Assembly (NCBI RefSeq): GCF_021404305.1
Contig: NZ_JABFTX010000003.1
Location: 62,001-126,000 of the forward strand
Length of the DNA: 64,000 bases
Source of the DNA: Billgrantia ethanolica
Lineage (GTDB): Bacteria; Pseudomonadota; Gammaproteobacteria; Pseudomonadales; Halomonadaceae
Direction: 5' to 3'
Numbering within the stretch: the stretch's first letter is position 1; every line of letters begins with the position of its first letter. The translations under genes were made by a program, and so were the position numbers. Of this stretch, positions 1 through 9,344 are shown one piece after another. Under the pieces are notes generated by a model. That model saw only the letters and a list, made by a program, of their open reading frames with translations. It made no database searches and had not been told where the DNA came from.

Positions 1-450
1 GCTGCCCTGGCCCTCGGTCAGATCGCCGGACTCGATACGCCGGTACAGCGCGGTGATCGCTTCGCCGGAGAGGGTCTCGCCGCCCAGCACGATCTTGAAG
101 CCGTTGTAGTCCGGCGGGTTGTGGCTGCCGGTAACCATCACCCCGGAGGCGGTGCCTTCGAGAATGTGCGTGGCGAAGTAGAGTACCGGCGTGGGCACCA
201 TGCCGATGTCGATCACGTCGCGGCCGGCGGCGGTCAGGCCGCGCATCAGCGCCTCGCTGAGTCGCGGGCCGGAGAGCCGGCCGTCGCGGGCCACGACCAC
301 GGTGGACTCGTTGCGCGCCGCGGCTTCCGAGCCGATGGCGCGGCCGATCTGCTCCACGGTCGCCTCGGTGAGCGTGTCGTCGACGATGCCGCGAATGTCG
401 TAGGCGCGGAAGATGGAGGCCGGTACGTTGCTGTTGGTGGCTTGGCTCAT
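1..450 (-). CDS. algC: Phosphomannomutase/phosphoglucomutase, N-terminal part (runs off the window)
   Basis: Interconverts mannose-6-P/mannose-1-P and glucose-6-P/glucose-1-P, supplying sugar nucleotides for LPS and exopolysaccharide in the cytoplasm. Only the first 150 residues are present; the rest lies beyond base 1. Near the N-terminus FRAYDIRG is the family opening motif, and TGSHNP at residues 107-112 carries the phosphoserine (Ser109) of the alpha-D-phosphohexomutase family. The ATG is the first in frame and the protein begins as AlgC proteins do. It lies downstream of dut on the same strand, as in Pseudomonas. AlgC versus a single-specificity PMM or PGM cannot be settled from the N-terminus alone. 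Confidence 0.88.
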   Translation of the reverse strand, partial: MSQATNSNVPASIFRAYDIRGIVDDTLTEATVEQIGRAIGSEAAARNESTVVVARDGRLSGPRLSEALMRGLTAAGRDVIDIGMVPTPVLYFATHILEGTASGVMVTGSHNPPDYNGFKIVLGGETLSGEAITALYRRIESGDLTEGQGS

Positions 451-552
451 AACGGTTCCTTGTCGAACAAGAGTGAATTCATGTGCCTGGTTGCGAAGAC
501 CCTGCCGTAAGGCCCTCTCCTTGGGCCGTGTGCGGCAGCGTCGTGTCGGTCG

Positions 553-1035
553 TCAGTGGCGCCCCGAGCTGCCGAAGCCGCCTGCGCCGCGCAGGCTGGC
601 CTCGAAGTCGTCGACAACTTCCAGCTCGGCCTGGACCACTGGTACCAGCACATACTGGGCCAGACGCTCGAAGGGCTCCAGTACGAACGGGCTGTTGCCA
701 CGGTTCCAGGTCGAGATCATCAGCTCGCCCTGGTAGTCGGAGTCGATCAGCCCCACCAGGTTGCCCAGCACGATACCGTGCTTGTGACCGAGGCCCGAGC
801 GCGGCAGGATCACGCCGGCCAGGCCCGGGTCGCCGATGTGGATGGCGAGGCCGGTGCGCACCAGCTCGCACTGGCCCGGCTCGATGGTCAGCGGCGCGTC
901 GAGCAGGGCGCGCAGATCCATGCCGGCAGACCCTAGGGTGGCATATTGGGGCAGGAAATCGCGCAGACGCTCATCGAGCAGCTTGACCTCGAGGCGCGGC
1001 TTTTGGGCTTGGCGGACTGGCTGGGACTCGGACAT
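553..1035 (-). CDS. dut: dUTP diphosphatase
   Basis: Hydrolyses dUTP to dUMP and pyrophosphate, keeping uracil out of DNA and feeding dTMP synthesis; a homotrimer. All five dUTPase motifs are visible in 160 residues: [31 protein letters not shown] (with the catalytic Asp), [10 protein letters not shown], and the C-terminal glycine-rich arm [12 protein letters not shown] that closes over the substrate. Length is normal for bacteria. It sits 41 bp downstream of coaBC, and algC follows, an order shared with Pseudomonas, so the three are probably co-transcribed. Confidence 0.97.
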   Translation of the reverse strand: MSESQPVRQAQKPRLEVKLLDERLRDFLPQYATLGSAGMDLRALLDAPLTIEPGQCELVRTGLAIHIGDPGLAGVILPRSGLGHKHGIVLGNLVGLIDSDYQGELMISTWNRGNSPFVLEPFERLAQYVLVPVVQAELEVVDDFEASLRGAGGFGSSGRH

Positions 1036-1076
1036 GGTCGTTCCGTCAGGTTGGCTGAATGGCTGGGTGAATCGCG

Positions 1077-2336
1077 TTAGTGAACGGGCTGCTCGGCCAG
1101 GCGGCTCAGGGCCTGTTTCAGCACGGCCCTGGCGAGTTCGAGCTTGGGCTGCGGCGGCAGGCTCTCACCGCCTTCGCCGTCGCCGTCGCGCCACATCAGC
1201 AGGGCGGCGTTGTCGTCGGCGCCGAATCCAAGACCCGCGGTCGAGACGTCGTTGGCCACGATCATGTCGAGCCGCTTGCGCTCGAGCTTGTCGCGGGCAT
1301 AGGCCTCCAGGTCACGGGTCTCGGCGGCGAAACCGACCACGAAGGGGCGCCCGCCTGCCGCGTCGCGTCGGTCGGCCACGGCGGCAATGATATCCGGATT
1401 CTTGATCAGCCTGAGGGTCAGGGTCTCTTCCCCCTCACGCTTCTTGATTTTGTGCTCCGCTGCCGTCTCGGCACGGTAGTCGGCCACCGCCGCGCAGCCG
1501 ATGAAGATGTCGCACTCGCCAGCCAACTGCTGGCTCGCCTCGTGCATCTGCAGCGCCGTCTCCACCTCGATGCGGGTCACGCCCGCCGGCGTCGGCAGGC
1601 TGACCGGGCCGCTGATCAGGCTTACCTTGGCGCCGAGCTCCACGGCAGCCGCGGCCAGGGCGAAGCCCATCTTTCCCGAGCTGTGGTTGGAGAGGTAGCG
1701 CACCGGGTCCAGCGGCTCGCGGGTGGGGCCGGCGGTGATCGCGATATGCAGCCCCGGGGCGACTGCCGGCTCCTTGCCGGATGCCGTAAGCAGATCGGCC
1801 ACGATTGCCTCGGGCTCGAGCATGCGCCCGGGGCCGACGTCGCCGCAGGCCTGATCGCCGGTGTCAGGCCCCAGTAGCCGCCAGCCGTCCTGTGCCAGGC
1901 GCTCGGCATTGCGCTGGGTGGCGACGTGGCGCCACATGGCCTGGTTCATGGCCGGCGCCATGACTTTATCGGCTTCGCTGGCCAGGCACAGGGTGGTGAG
2001 CAGGTCGTCGGCCATGCCTTGAGACAGGCGCGCCATCAGGTCGGCGGTGGCCGGAGCGATCAGGATGATGTCGGCCCAGCGGGCCAGCTCGATATGCCCC
2101 ATGCCGGCCTCGGCTTCGGGGTCGAGCAGCGAAGTTCGCACCGGCTCGCCGGAGAGTGCCTGTAGCGTCAGCGGGGTGATGAAGGCCTGGGCGCCCTCGG
2201 TCATGACCACGCGTACTTCGCAGCCTGCCTGCTTGAGCAAGCGGGCGAGCTGAGCGCTCTTGTAGGCAGCGATGCCAGCGCTGATGCCGAGCAGAATGCG
2301 CCGGCCGGCAAGCCGATTGGCGGACTGCGTTGCCAT
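1077..2336 (-). CDS. coaBC: Bifunctional phosphopantothenoylcysteine decarboxylase / phosphopantothenate-cysteine ligase
   Basis: Carries out two consecutive steps of coenzyme A synthesis: CTP-dependent joining of cysteine to 4'-phosphopantothenate (CoaB, C-terminal half), then FMN-dependent decarboxylation (CoaC, N-terminal half). The N-terminal half has the flavoprotein start [15 protein letters not shown] and the substrate-clamp motif APAMNQAMW near residue 125; the C-terminal half opens with [17 protein letters not shown] near residue 200. At 419 residues it is slightly longer than the E. coli protein (about 406). It is divergent from radC, and the gap of about 130 bp should hold both promoters. 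Confidence 0.96.
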   Translation of the reverse strand: MATQSANRLAGRRILLGISAGIAAYKSAQLARLLKQAGCEVRVVMTEGAQAFITPLTLQALSGEPVRTSLLDPEAEAGMGHIELARWADIILIAPATADLMARLSQGMADDLLTTLCLASEADKVMAPAMNQAMWRHVATQRNAERLAQDGWRLLGPDTGDQACGDVGPGRMLEPEAIVADLLTASGKEPAVAPGLHIAITAGPTREPLDPVRYLSNHSSGKMGFALAAAAVELGAKVSLISGPVSLPTPAGVTRIEVETALQMHEASQQLAGECDIFIGCAAVADYRAETAAEHKIKKREGEETLTLRLIKNPDIIAAVADRRDAAGGRPFVVGFAAETRDLEAYARDKLERKRLDMIVANDVSTAGLGFGADDNAALLMWRDGDGEGGESLPPQPKLELARAVLKQALSRLAEQPVH

Positions 2337-2468
2337 GAGAATTTCCTGAACTGAAACCCGACCGCCTACCTTACCACTGCCGTTGAAGTTGCGCAGCCGC
2401 CGCCTGCGGTGAAGGTCGGTTACAATGGCGGCCTACCGTTCAAAGGAAGCGTAGCAAGGAGACAGGGA

Positions 2469-3143
2469 ATGTCGATTCGCGACTGGCCCGAGGGCGAGCG
2501 CCCGCGGGAAAAACTGCTGGCGCTGGGGGCCGAGGCGCTCTCCGATGCCGAACTGCTGGCGATCTTCCTGCGTGTGGGGGTGGCGGGGCGTTCGGCAGTG
2601 GACCTCGCCCGCGACCTGCTCACGGCCTTCGGCGGCCTGCGTCAGCTGCTCGAAGCCGACCAGACGCGCTTCTGCGCCGAACGCGGCCTGGGGTCGGCCA
2701 AGTTCGTGCAGCTACAGGCCACTCTCGAACTCTCCAAGCGCCACCTTGCCGCTCAGCTGGCCCGCGGTAATGCGCTGACCTCCCCCACCTTGGTGCGCGC
2801 CTACCTGGCCACCCAGTTGCGCCATCTTGGCCACGAGGAGTTCGCCGCGCTGTTTCTCGATACCCAGCACCGCGTGATCCGCTTCGAGTCGCTGTTCCGT
2901 GGCACCCTGGACAGCGCCTCGGTCTACCCGCGTGAGGTAGCGCGCCGGGCGCTGGAGCTGGGCGCCGGTGCGATCATCTTCGCCCACAACCACCCCTCCG
3001 GCGTGGCTGAACCCAGCGATGCCGACCGGCGCATCACCGAGCGGCTGCGTGAGGCGCTCTCGCTGTTCGAGATCCGCGTGCTGGATCACTTCGTCGTGGG
3101 TGACGGGGAGGTTGTCTCATTTGCAGAACGAGGGTGGATCTAG
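2469..3143 (+). CDS. radC: RadC family JAB-domain protein
   Basis: RadC proteins (formerly thought to act in DNA repair) carry a C-terminal JAB1/MPN metalloprotease-like domain; the cellular role is unsettled. In this 224-residue protein the N-terminal helix-hairpin-helix part begins [13 protein letters not shown], and the metal motif HNHPSG followed by Asp (EPSDAD) lies around residues 175-185, so the metal site is intact. The chosen ATG has AAGGAG seven bases upstream; a longer frame from 2409 would cover the likely promoter, including a TACAAT at 2421-2426. It is divergent from coaBC and upstream of rpmB, as in Pseudomonas. Confidence 0.93.
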   Translation: MSIRDWPEGERPREKLLALGAEALSDAELLAIFLRVGVAGRSAVDLARDLLTAFGGLRQLLEADQTRFCAERGLGSAKFVQLQATLELSKRHLAAQLARGNALTSPTLVRAYLATQLRHLGHEEFAALFLDTQHRVIRFESLFRGTLDSASVYPREVARRALELGAGAIIFAHNHPSGVAEPSDADRRITERLREALSLFEIRVLDHFVVGDGEVVSFAERGWI

Positions 3144-3225
3144 ATGGGGAACCGGCTGCCCTCGGCCATGCGGCGTTGAACCTTGCTTCGCAATGCCGAT
3201 ACCACTCTCGATGACGCTGAGGGGC

Positions 3226-3324
3226 GCCGGTGGCAGGTCGGCGAGGAGGTCATTTGCCATGGATGGCAAATGTCGCGTCCAGGGATGGATTCACAGCGCC
3301 TTCTCGCCGACCTTTGCCGCCGGC
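3226..3324 (+). repeat. Dispersed palindromic intergenic element, copy A
   Basis: First of three copies (others at 40883-40977 and, inverted, 44617-44711). The outer arms GCCGGTGGCAGGTCGGCGAG and CTCGCCGACCTTTGCCGCCG pair almost fully, apart from a two-base bulge. Inside is a small hairpin, TTTGCC-ATGGAT-GGCAAA, followed by the shared core AGGGATGGATTCACAGCGCC. It lies between radC and rpmB. Arm sequences differ from the other copies but remain complementary. I do not recognise a named family; by form it resembles a REP/BIME or MITE-like unit. Confidence 0.8.
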
Positions 3325-3387
3325 AAAGCCCATAAGAGAGGAAAGCTTGCGGGAGAGGGGGTAAGGGAGTGTAGAATACGCGGCTAC

Positions 3388-3416
3388 TTGCCTGTAGGGG
3401 CGCACTCTGCTATAAA
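3388..3416 (+). promoter_or_regulatory. Candidate sigma-70 promoter for rpmB-rpmG
   Basis: TTGCCT at 3388-3393 and TATAAA at 3411-3416 are separated by 17 bp, about 110 bp upstream of the rpmB start codon. This is the best promoter-like pair in the radC-rpmB gap. A second, weaker -10 candidate (TAGAAT at 3372-3377) lies upstream. The call is by eye; the start site is unproven. Confidence 0.55.
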
Positions 3417-3527
3417 GTGCAGCCTTTGAATTCCCTTGGGTCAAATGACAACGGGGTCGTTCCCGGTTTGCCCGACAGGTTTTGAACACTCAGGTTTGAC
3501 CACCTGGCCAAGCGGTTGGAGGCTCCC

Positions 3528-3764
3528 ATGTCCAAAGTATGTCAGGTTACCGGCAAGCGCCCGGTGACTGGTAATAACGTTTCACACTCCCAGCGCAAGA
3601 CCCGTCGTCGTTTCTTGCCGAACCTGCACACCCACCGTTTCTGGGTGGAGTCCGAGAACCGCTTCGTCAAGCTGCGGGTCTCCTCCAAGGGTATGCGCAT
3701 CATCGACAAGAAGGGCATCGACGCGGTGCTCAGCGACATCCGCAAGCGCGGCGAAGCCGTCTAA
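3528..3764 (+). CDS. rpmB: 50S ribosomal protein L28
   Basis: Structural protein of the large ribosomal subunit. The 78-residue product begins [20 protein letters not shown], the typical L28 N-terminus, and is rich in Arg and Lys. The start is supported by TTGGAGG six bases upstream; an upstream in-frame ATG at 3516 would only add four residues and lacks a good ribosome binding site. rpmG follows after 26 bp, so the two are an operon, as in most proteobacteria. Confidence 0.97.
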   Translation: MSKVCQVTGKRPVTGNNVSHSQRKTRRRFLPNLHTHRFWVESENRFVKLRVSSKGMRIIDKKGIDAVLSDIRKRGEAV

Positions 3765-3790
3765 GCGACCAGATCAGGGAGTAAGCAGTC

Positions 3791-3946
3791 ATGCGTGACA
3801 AGATCAAGCTGGTGTCCAGTGCCGGTACCGGTCACTTCTACACCACCGACAAGAACAAGCGGAACACTCCGGACAAGCTCGAATTCAAGAAATTCGACCC
3901 GGTCGTCCGCAAGCACGTGATGTACAAGGAAGCCAAGATCAAGTAA
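3791..3946 (+). CDS. rpmG: 50S ribosomal protein L33
   Basis: Structural protein of the large subunit. The 51-residue product starts [19 protein letters not shown] and ends YKEAKIK, a standard gammaproteobacterial L33. It is the zinc-independent type: there is no pair of CxxC motifs. GGGAG lies a few bases upstream of the ATG. It follows rpmB in the same transcript. Confidence 0.96.
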   Translation: MRDKIKLVSSAGTGHFYTTDKNKRNTPDKLEFKKFDPVVRKHVMYKEAKIK

Positions 3947-4026
3947 GCCGATCCGGCGTCCGTCGCCAAGACGGGCGCCCTGGCGACTTGACGGCTTCCA
4001 GCCGCAGGTAGCAAGACCTGTCCTCC

Positions 4027-4050
4027 TGAACCCGGTTTTTACCGGGTTCA
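4027..4050. terminator. Hairpin after rpmG
   Basis: TGAACCCGG and CCGGGTTCA form a 9-bp perfect stem around the loop TTTTTA. No U-run follows on the plus strand, so it may be a weak terminator or 3' stabiliser of the rpmB-rpmG message. mutM starts 29 bp later. Confidence 0.55.
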
Positions 4051-4078
4051 GGCGTATCTATTCCCGGGATTTTGCATC

Positions 4079-4915
4079 ATGCCCGAGCTTCCCGAAGTCG
4101 AGACCACCCGGCGCGGTATCGCCCCCCACGTGGAAGGGCGCGAGATCGTCGAGGTAATCGTGCGCCAGCCGCGCCTGCGCGTACCGGTGCCCGAGGATTT
4201 CATCGAGCGCCTGGTGGGATCGCGCATCGGCACCCTGTCGCGTCGCGCCAAGTATCTGCTGCTGCCGATCGAAGGCGGGGAGGAGAGGGTGCGCGCCGGC
4301 AGCCTGATCTGGCATCTGGGCATGTCGGGCAGCCTGCGCATCGCCCGGCTGGGTGAGCTGCCGAAGAAGCACGACCACGTCGATCTGGTGTTCGACGACG
4401 GCGCCATCCTGCGCTATCACGACCCGCGCCGTTTCGGCTTCGTCGACTGGCTGGCTGGCAGCGCCGAACGCGACCCGCGGCTGGCGAACCTGGGGCCCGA
4501 GCCGCTGTCGGATGCCTTCGACGGCGAACGCCTCTACCACCTCTCCCGCGGCCGGCGCATGGCAGTCAAGCCATTCCTGATGGACAATGCCGTGGTGGTG
4601 GGCGTGGGCAACATCTACGCCAGCGAAGCGCTGTTCCTGGCCGGCATCGATCCGCGCCGGGCGGCGGGGCGTATCTCCCGCGAGCGCTACGAGCGTCTGG
4701 CGGCTGCCATTCGCGAGGTGCTGGCCGCCGCGATCACCCAGGGCGGGACGACGTTGCGCGACTTCGTCAGCGGCACCGGCGAGCCGGGCTACTTCAAGCA
4801 GCGTCTCAACGTCTACGGCCGTCATGGCCAGGGCTGCCGGCGTTGCCACGGCGAGCTGCGACTGGTGACGCTGGGCCAGCGCGCCAGTGTGTTCTGCCCT
4901 CTCTGCCAAAAATGA
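4079..4915 (+). CDS. mutM: Formamidopyrimidine-DNA glycosylase (Fpg)
   Basis: Base-excision repair enzyme that removes 8-oxoguanine and ring-opened purines and cuts the abasic site by beta/delta elimination. The N-terminus PELPEVET carries the catalytic Pro2 and Glu3 after Met removal. The helix-two-turn-helix region ([15 protein letters not shown]) is near residues 168-182. The C-terminal zinc finger, with CRRC and CPLC, occupies the last 35 residues. Length (278) is slightly above the E. coli protein (269). It is followed after 22 bp by rlmI. Confidence 0.97.
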   Translation: MPELPEVETTRRGIAPHVEGREIVEVIVRQPRLRVPVPEDFIERLVGSRIGTLSRRAKYLLLPIEGGEERVRAGSLIWHLGMSGSLRIARLGELPKKHDHVDLVFDDGAILRYHDPRRFGFVDWLAGSAERDPRLANLGPEPLSDAFDGERLYHLSRGRRMAVKPFLMDNAVVVGVGNIYASEALFLAGIDPRRAAGRISRERYERLAAAIREVLAAAITQGGTTLRDFVSGTGEPGYFKQRLNVYGRHGQGCRRCHGELRLVTLGQRASVFCPLCQK

Positions 4916-4937
4916 TCCCCATTCCACGAGACCGACC

Positions 4938-6128
4938 ATGACCCAGACCCTGCGCCTCAAGAAGAACGCCGACCGCCGCCTCAAGGCCGGTCACCTGTGG
5001 CTCTACTCCAACGAGGTCGACATCGAGGCCACGCCGCTCAAGGGCCTCGAGCCGGGCGCCCAGGTGGTGGTCGAAGCGGCGAACGGCAAGGCCATGGGCG
5101 TGGCCTACGTCAATCCCAACTCGCTGATCTGCGCCCGGGTGGTCTCGCGCGACCCCAACATGCGCCTCGACCGTTCGCTGCTGGTGCATCGCTTCAACCA
5201 GGCGTTGTCGCTGCGTCAACGCCTCTATGCCAAGCCGTTCTACCGGCTGGTGCACGGCGAGGGCGACCTGCTGCCGGGGCTGGTGGTGGATCGCTTCGAC
5301 GACGTGCTGGTGGTGCAGCTCAATACCCTGGGCATGGAACGCCTCGCCGAGGAGGTCGTCGCCGCACTGGACAAGGTGGTGTCGCCGCGGGTCATCGTGT
5401 TCAAGAACGACTCCTCCGGGCGGCGCCAGGAGCAGCTCGAGCGTCAGGTCACCCTGGCCAAGGGCGAACTCGACGGCCCGGTGCTGATGGAGGAGAACGG
5501 CGTACGCTTCCACGCCCCGGTACTCGACGGCCAGAAGACCGGCTGGTTCTACGATCACCGCGCCAACCGTGCCTGGCTCAACGGCCTGGTGGCCGGCAAG
5601 CGGGTGCTGGACCTGTTCAGTTACATCGGCGGCTGGGGCGTGCAGGCGGCGGCTCACGGCGCTCGCGAGGTGCTGTGCGTGGACGCCAGCGCCCAGGCCC
5701 TGGAGCGGGTGGCCGAGAACGCGGCCCTCAACGGCCTGCACGAGCAGGTGGCGGTGGGCGAAGCCGATGCCTTCGAGGCGCTGAGCTCACTCAAGGCCGA
5801 CGGTGAACAGTTCGACGTGGTGATCCTCGACCCGCCGGCCTTCATCAAGAAGCGCAAGGACATCCCCAACGGCGAACGCGCCTACGCCAGGCTCAACCGC
5901 GAGGCGATGCGCCTGCTGGGCCGCGACGGTTTGCTGCTCTCGGCCTCCTGCTCCATGCACCTGGCCCCCGAGCGGCTGGTGGACGTGGTGCGCGGTGCGG
6001 TGCGCCACCAGGACCGTCACGGTCAGATCGTCTATCAGGGCCATCAGGCGGCGGACCACCCGGTGCATCCGGCGATCCCGGAAACCGCTTACCTGAAGGC
6101 TTTGGGCGTCCGCGTCTTCCGGGATTGA
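4938..6128 (+). CDS. rlmI: 23S rRNA m5C1962 methyltransferase RlmI-like
   Basis: SAM-dependent RNA cytosine-C5 methyltransferase; in E. coli RlmI modifies C1962 of 23S rRNA. The 396-residue protein has an N-terminal PUA-like part (about residues 1-75), the SAM-binding motif VLDLFSYIGGWG near 217, the DPPAF motif near 297 and a catalytic-type SCS near 336. The chosen ATG matches the family N-terminus (LRLKKNADRRLKAGHLWLYS). An earlier in-frame start would overlap mutM. Orthology to RlmI rather than another YccW-type enzyme is family-level inference. Confidence 0.9.
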   Translation: MTQTLRLKKNADRRLKAGHLWLYSNEVDIEATPLKGLEPGAQVVVEAANGKAMGVAYVNPNSLICARVVSRDPNMRLDRSLLVHRFNQALSLRQRLYAKPFYRLVHGEGDLLPGLVVDRFDDVLVVQLNTLGMERLAEEVVAALDKVVSPRVIVFKNDSSGRRQEQLERQVTLAKGELDGPVLMEENGVRFHAPVLDGQKTGWFYDHRANRAWLNGLVAGKRVLDLFSYIGGWGVQAAAHGAREVLCVDASAQALERVAENAALNGLHEQVAVGEADAFEALSSLKADGEQFDVVILDPPAFIKKRKDIPNGERAYARLNREAMRLLGRDGLLLSASCSMHLAPERLVDVVRGAVRHQDRHGQIVYQGHQAADHPVHPAIPETAYLKALGVRVFRD

Positions 6129-6129
6129 A

Positions 6130-6444
6130 ATGGGCGGCTACGTACGCGTCTTCGCCCACTCCAATGCGCTGCTGGTCAGTCACGTGCGCAACGTGCTGGA
6201 CGCGGCGGGCATCCCCGTGGAACTGCGCAACATGGTGCTGGGCGGCGGTGCGGGCGAGCTGCCGCTGGGCGAGTGCGAACCCGAGGTGTGGGTGGCGGCG
6301 CACAACCGCGAGCGCGCCGAGGCGTTGATCCAGGTGGCCATGTCCGGTGCTGCCGATGCACCGGCGTGGCGCTGCCCCAACTGCGGCGAAGCGCTTGAGG
6401 GCGTATTCGATACCTGCTGGCGCTGCGGCACGTCCAAACCCTGA
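6130..6444 (+). CDS. DUF2007-type protein with C-terminal zinc ribbon
   Basis: A small 104-residue cytoplasmic protein. The first 70 residues fit the DUF2007 (putative signal-transducing) fold, with the typical opening YVRVFAHSNALLVSHVRNVL and the central ELPLGECEPEVWV. The end carries two cysteine knuckles, CPNCGE and CWRCG (residues about 82-99), likely to bind one zinc ion. It starts one base after the rlmI stop, so the two are probably translationally coupled. Family function is not established; the zinc ribbon suggests nucleic acid or protein binding. Confidence 0.8.
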   Translation: MGGYVRVFAHSNALLVSHVRNVLDAAGIPVELRNMVLGGGAGELPLGECEPEVWVAAHNRERAEALIQVAMSGAADAPAWRCPNCGEALEGVFDTCWRCGTSKP

Positions 6445-6463
6445 ACCCGCAAGGGAGTGCACC

Positions 6464-6904
6464 ATGACACAGGAGTGGGACCTTCCCGATCCGTTCGTGA
6501 TCGAACTCGAGGTGCAGGCCTCGGCCATCGACGAGTACGGTCACGCCAATAATGCCGCCTACCTGCGCTGGGTCGAGCAGGTGAGCTGGGCGCATTCGGA
6601 GCATCTCGGCCTCGATCTGGCGCGCTATCGTGAGCTGGACCGGGCCATGGCCGTGCACCGCCACGAACTCGACTACCTGGTGCCTGCCTTCGAGGGAGAG
6701 CGCCTGGCGCTTGCCACCTGGATCGTCGGCTGCGACGGCCGCCTGACCCTGACCCGCCGCTTCCAGCTCGTTCGACCCGCCGACGGTCGCACTCTGCTGC
6801 GCGCTCGCACCCGCTTCGCCTGTATCGAACTCTCCAGCGGTCGGCCACGCCGCCTGCCCGAGGAGTACGTGGCGATCTACGGTGGAGCGCTGGTGGCCGA
6901 GTGA
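6464..6904 (+). CDS. Acyl-CoA thioesterase, 4-hydroxybenzoyl-CoA thioesterase (hot-dog) family
   Basis: Predicted to hydrolyse acyl-CoA or acyl-ACP thioesters. The 146-residue protein has the hot-dog signature near residues 20-35: an acidic residue then YGHANNAAYLRWVE, where D/E-x-x-G-H-x-N-N is the catalytic-type motif of YbgC/4HBT enzymes (here DEYGHANN). The start has AAGGGAG seven bases upstream; an in-frame frame extending to 6347 would overlap the previous gene. It is the last gene of the run before the terminator at 6906. The natural substrate cannot be told from sequence. Confidence 0.83.
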   Translation: MTQEWDLPDPFVIELEVQASAIDEYGHANNAAYLRWVEQVSWAHSEHLGLDLARYRELDRAMAVHRHELDYLVPAFEGERLALATWIVGCDGRLTLTRRFQLVRPADGRTLLRARTRFACIELSSGRPRRLPEEYVAIYGGALVAE

Positions 6905-6905
6905 G

Positions 6906-6927
6906 GCGTGATTTTTTGTCATCACGC
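6906..6927 (+). terminator. Terminator hairpin after the thioesterase gene
   Basis: GCGTGAT and ATCACGC make a 7-bp stem around TTTTTGTC, followed by TCTTAAAA. The AT-rich stretch continuing to about 7080 is unlike the surrounding coding sequence and should hold the ald promoter; I saw no convincing -35/-10 pair. Confidence 0.55.
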
Positions 6928-7086
6928 TCTTAAAAATAACGATTTTCTGCTGCTCTGGCCTTGAGAATGGATTTTTGCCGTTCTTTACCGTTGGTACTTC
7001 GTGTATGGACTGACTGTGCTGTAATGGGCATGACGATCCCCTGACAAGGACGATCCCTAACAAGACAGCGCCGTTGGAGGTTCCCC

Positions 7087-8199
7087 ATGAAGATCGCCGT
7101 GCCGAAGGAAATCAAGAACCATGAGTATCGCGTCGCCCTGACTCCCACCGGAGCGCGGGAGCTGGCGACGCGTGGCCATTCGGTGGCCGTTCAGGTGGGG
7201 GCCGGGGAGGGAGCGGGATTCGCCGATACCGACTATGAAGCGGCAGGCGCCCGGCTCGAGGCCGACGTCGATACCCTGTGGGGCGAGGCCGAGCTGATCC
7301 TCAAGGTCAAGGAGCCCCAGCCGGAAGAGGTGGCGCGGCTCTCCCGCGGCCAGACCCTGTTCACCTACCTGCATCTGGCAGCCGAGGAGAAGCTGACCCG
7401 CGGCCTGATGGAGAGCGGGGCCACCTGTATTGCCTACGAAACCGTGACCGACCGTCAGGGCGGCCTGCCGCTGCTGGCACCCATGAGCACCGTGGCCGGT
7501 CGCATGGCCATTCAGGCCGGCGCGCACAGCCTGGAGAAGGCCCAGGGCGGCTCCGGCGTGCTGCTGCCCGGCGTGCCCGGCGTGGCGCCGGGCAGGGTGA
7601 CCGTGATCGGCGGCGGTGTGGTGGGCGAGAACGCCGCGCGCATGGCATTGGGTCTGGGTGCCGAGGTCAGCGTGCTGGACAAGTCGATTGCGCGCCTCGA
7701 AGTGCTCGACGACCGCTATCAAGGCCGCATGAAGACCATCTTCTCCACCGCCGATGCCATCGACGAGGCGGTGCGCGAGAGCGACCTGATCGTGGGTGCC
7801 GTGCTGATTCCCGGCGCCGCCGCGCCCAAGCTGATCACTCGCGCCATGCTCGCCGACATGAAGCCCGGCAGCGTGCTGGTGGACGTCGCCATCGACCAGG
7901 GCGGCTGCTTCGAGACCAGCAAGCCCACCACCCATGCCGAACCGACCTACGTGGTCGACGGTATCGTCCACTACTGCGTGGCCAACATGCCCGGTGCGGT
8001 GGCGCGTACCTCGACCCAGGCGCTGACCAACGCCACCCTGCCGTTCGCCATCGCCCTGGCCGACAAGGGCTGGAAGCGGGCGCTGGCCGACGATGCCCAC
8101 TTCCTGCCCGGGCTCAACGTCCACGACGGACAGATCACCTACCGCGCCGTAGCCGAGGCGTTCGACCTGGAAAGCGTCGATCCGGCGCGTTTGGTGTAA
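7087..8199 (+). CDS. ald: Alanine dehydrogenase
   Basis: NAD-dependent oxidative deamination of L-alanine to pyruvate and ammonia (reversible). The 370-residue length is standard. The N-terminus [20 protein letters not shown] contains the substrate-binding Arg15; KVKEPQPEE holds the conserved Lys near 75; the NAD-binding fold starts [14 protein letters not shown] around residue 172; the H-A-E and [11 protein letters not shown] segments near the C-terminus are typical. GGAGG lies seven bases upstream of the ATG. It is a single gene with its own upstream region; in many bacteria ald responds to Lrp-type regulators, but no site was identified here. Confidence 0.97.
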   Translation: MKIAVPKEIKNHEYRVALTPTGARELATRGHSVAVQVGAGEGAGFADTDYEAAGARLEADVDTLWGEAELILKVKEPQPEEVARLSRGQTLFTYLHLAAEEKLTRGLMESGATCIAYETVTDRQGGLPLLAPMSTVAGRMAIQAGAHSLEKAQGGSGVLLPGVPGVAPGRVTVIGGGVVGENAARMALGLGAEVSVLDKSIARLEVLDDRYQGRMKTIFSTADAIDEAVRESDLIVGAVLIPGAAAPKLITRAMLADMKPGSVLVDVAIDQGGCFETSKPTTHAEPTYVVDGIVHYCVANMPGAVARTSTQALTNATLPFAIALADKGWKRALADDAHFLPGLNVHDGQITYRAVAEAFDLESVDPARLV

Positions 8200-8309
8200 C
8201 AAATGTCTGCGCGAGCGAATCGCTTCGGTGAGCGGCGCCGGGGCGGTCGCCTTGACCGCCCCCTCGCGTTACCATAGCGGGCATTTCCGACAAGCAGAGT
8301 CCGCTTTCC

Positions 8310-9335
8310 ATGAGTGCAGCTTCCCAGAAGACACGCGTTCTCACCGGTATCACCACCACCGGTACCCCGCATCTCGGCAACTATGTCGGCGCCATCAAGC
8401 CCGCCATCGCCGCGAGCCAGGACCCGAGCGTGCAGTCCTACTACTTTCTCGCCGACCTGCATGCACTGATCAAGTGCCAGGACCCGCAGCGGGTGCAGGA
8501 GTCGCGCCTGGAGATCGCCGCCACCTGGCTGGCGTTGGGGCTCGATACCGACAACGCCATCTTCTACCGCCAGTCGGACATTCCCGAGATCCCCGAGCTG
8601 ACCTGGATGCTCTCCTGCGTGTGCGCCAAGGGCCTGATGAATCGCGCCCACGCCTACAAGGCGGCGGTGGCCGAGAACGAGGCCGCCGGCAACCAGGACC
8701 CCGACAAGGGCATCACCATGGGCCTGTTCGGCTATCCGGTGCTGATGGCCGCCGACATCCTCATGTTCAACGCCCACAAGGTGCCGGTGGGACGTGACCA
8801 GATCCAGCACATCGAGATGGCCCGGGATATCGGCGGGCGCTACAACCACCTGTTCAAGGGCGAGTACTTCACCCTGCCCGAGGCGGTGGTCGACGACGAG
8901 GTGGCGGTGCTCAACGGTCTCGACGGACGCAAGATGTCCAAGAGCTACAACAACACCATCCCGCTGTTCGTCTCCGAGAAGAAGCTGCTCAAGCTGGTGC
9001 GCAAGATCAAGACCAACTCGCTTGAGCCCGGCGAGCCCAAGGACCCGGAAGGCTGCACTCTGTTCCAGATCTACTCCGCCTTCGCCAGCCGCGAGGAGCG
9101 CGAAGCTATGCGTGCCGAGTACGCCAACGGCATCGGCTGGGGCGAGGTCAAGAACCGCCTGTTCGAGCAGCTCGACACTCAGCTGCGCGAACCGCGGGAG
9201 CGCTACCAGGCACTGATGGAGGACCCCGGCCACATCGAGAGCGTGCTGCAGAAGGGCGCCGAGCGGGCCCGCGCCGAGGCCGCGCCGTTCATGGACAAGC
9301 TGCGCCAGGCCGTCGGCCTGGGACGTTTCGTCTAG
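8310..9335 (+). CDS. trpS: Tryptophanyl-tRNA synthetase
   Basis: Class I aminoacyl-tRNA synthetase charging tRNA-Trp. The HIGH-type signature appears as TPHLGN near residues 18-23, and KMSKS is present near residue 210. GFFGYPVLMAADIL-like sequence (GLFGYPVLMAADIL) near 140 is the tryptophan pocket region. The 341-residue length fits the family. Directly after the stop is a 13-bp tandem repeat and then a strong hairpin terminator. Confidence 0.97.
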   Translation: MSAASQKTRVLTGITTTGTPHLGNYVGAIKPAIAASQDPSVQSYYFLADLHALIKCQDPQRVQESRLEIAATWLALGLDTDNAIFYRQSDIPEIPELTWMLSCVCAKGLMNRAHAYKAAVAENEAAGNQDPDKGITMGLFGYPVLMAADILMFNAHKVPVGRDQIQHIEMARDIGGRYNHLFKGEYFTLPEAVVDDEVAVLNGLDGRKMSKSYNNTIPLFVSEKKLLKLVRKIKTNSLEPGEPKDPEGCTLFQIYSAFASREEREAMRAEYANGIGWGEVKNRLFEQLDTQLREPRERYQALMEDPGHIESVLQKGAERARAEAAPFMDKLRQAVGLGRFV

Positions 9336-9344
9336 CCTGCGAAA

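Noticed and set aside
3250..3489. Short ORFs inside the palindromic element (also at 40910 and 44598)
   Set aside because: The similar peptides such as MDGK...GWIHSA come from the repeat itself, in different frames and strands; no ribosome sites support them.
6950..6985. Possible sigma-54 promoter upstream of ald (TGG...TTGCC)
   Set aside because: The spacing between the GG and GC elements does not fit the -24/-12 rule.
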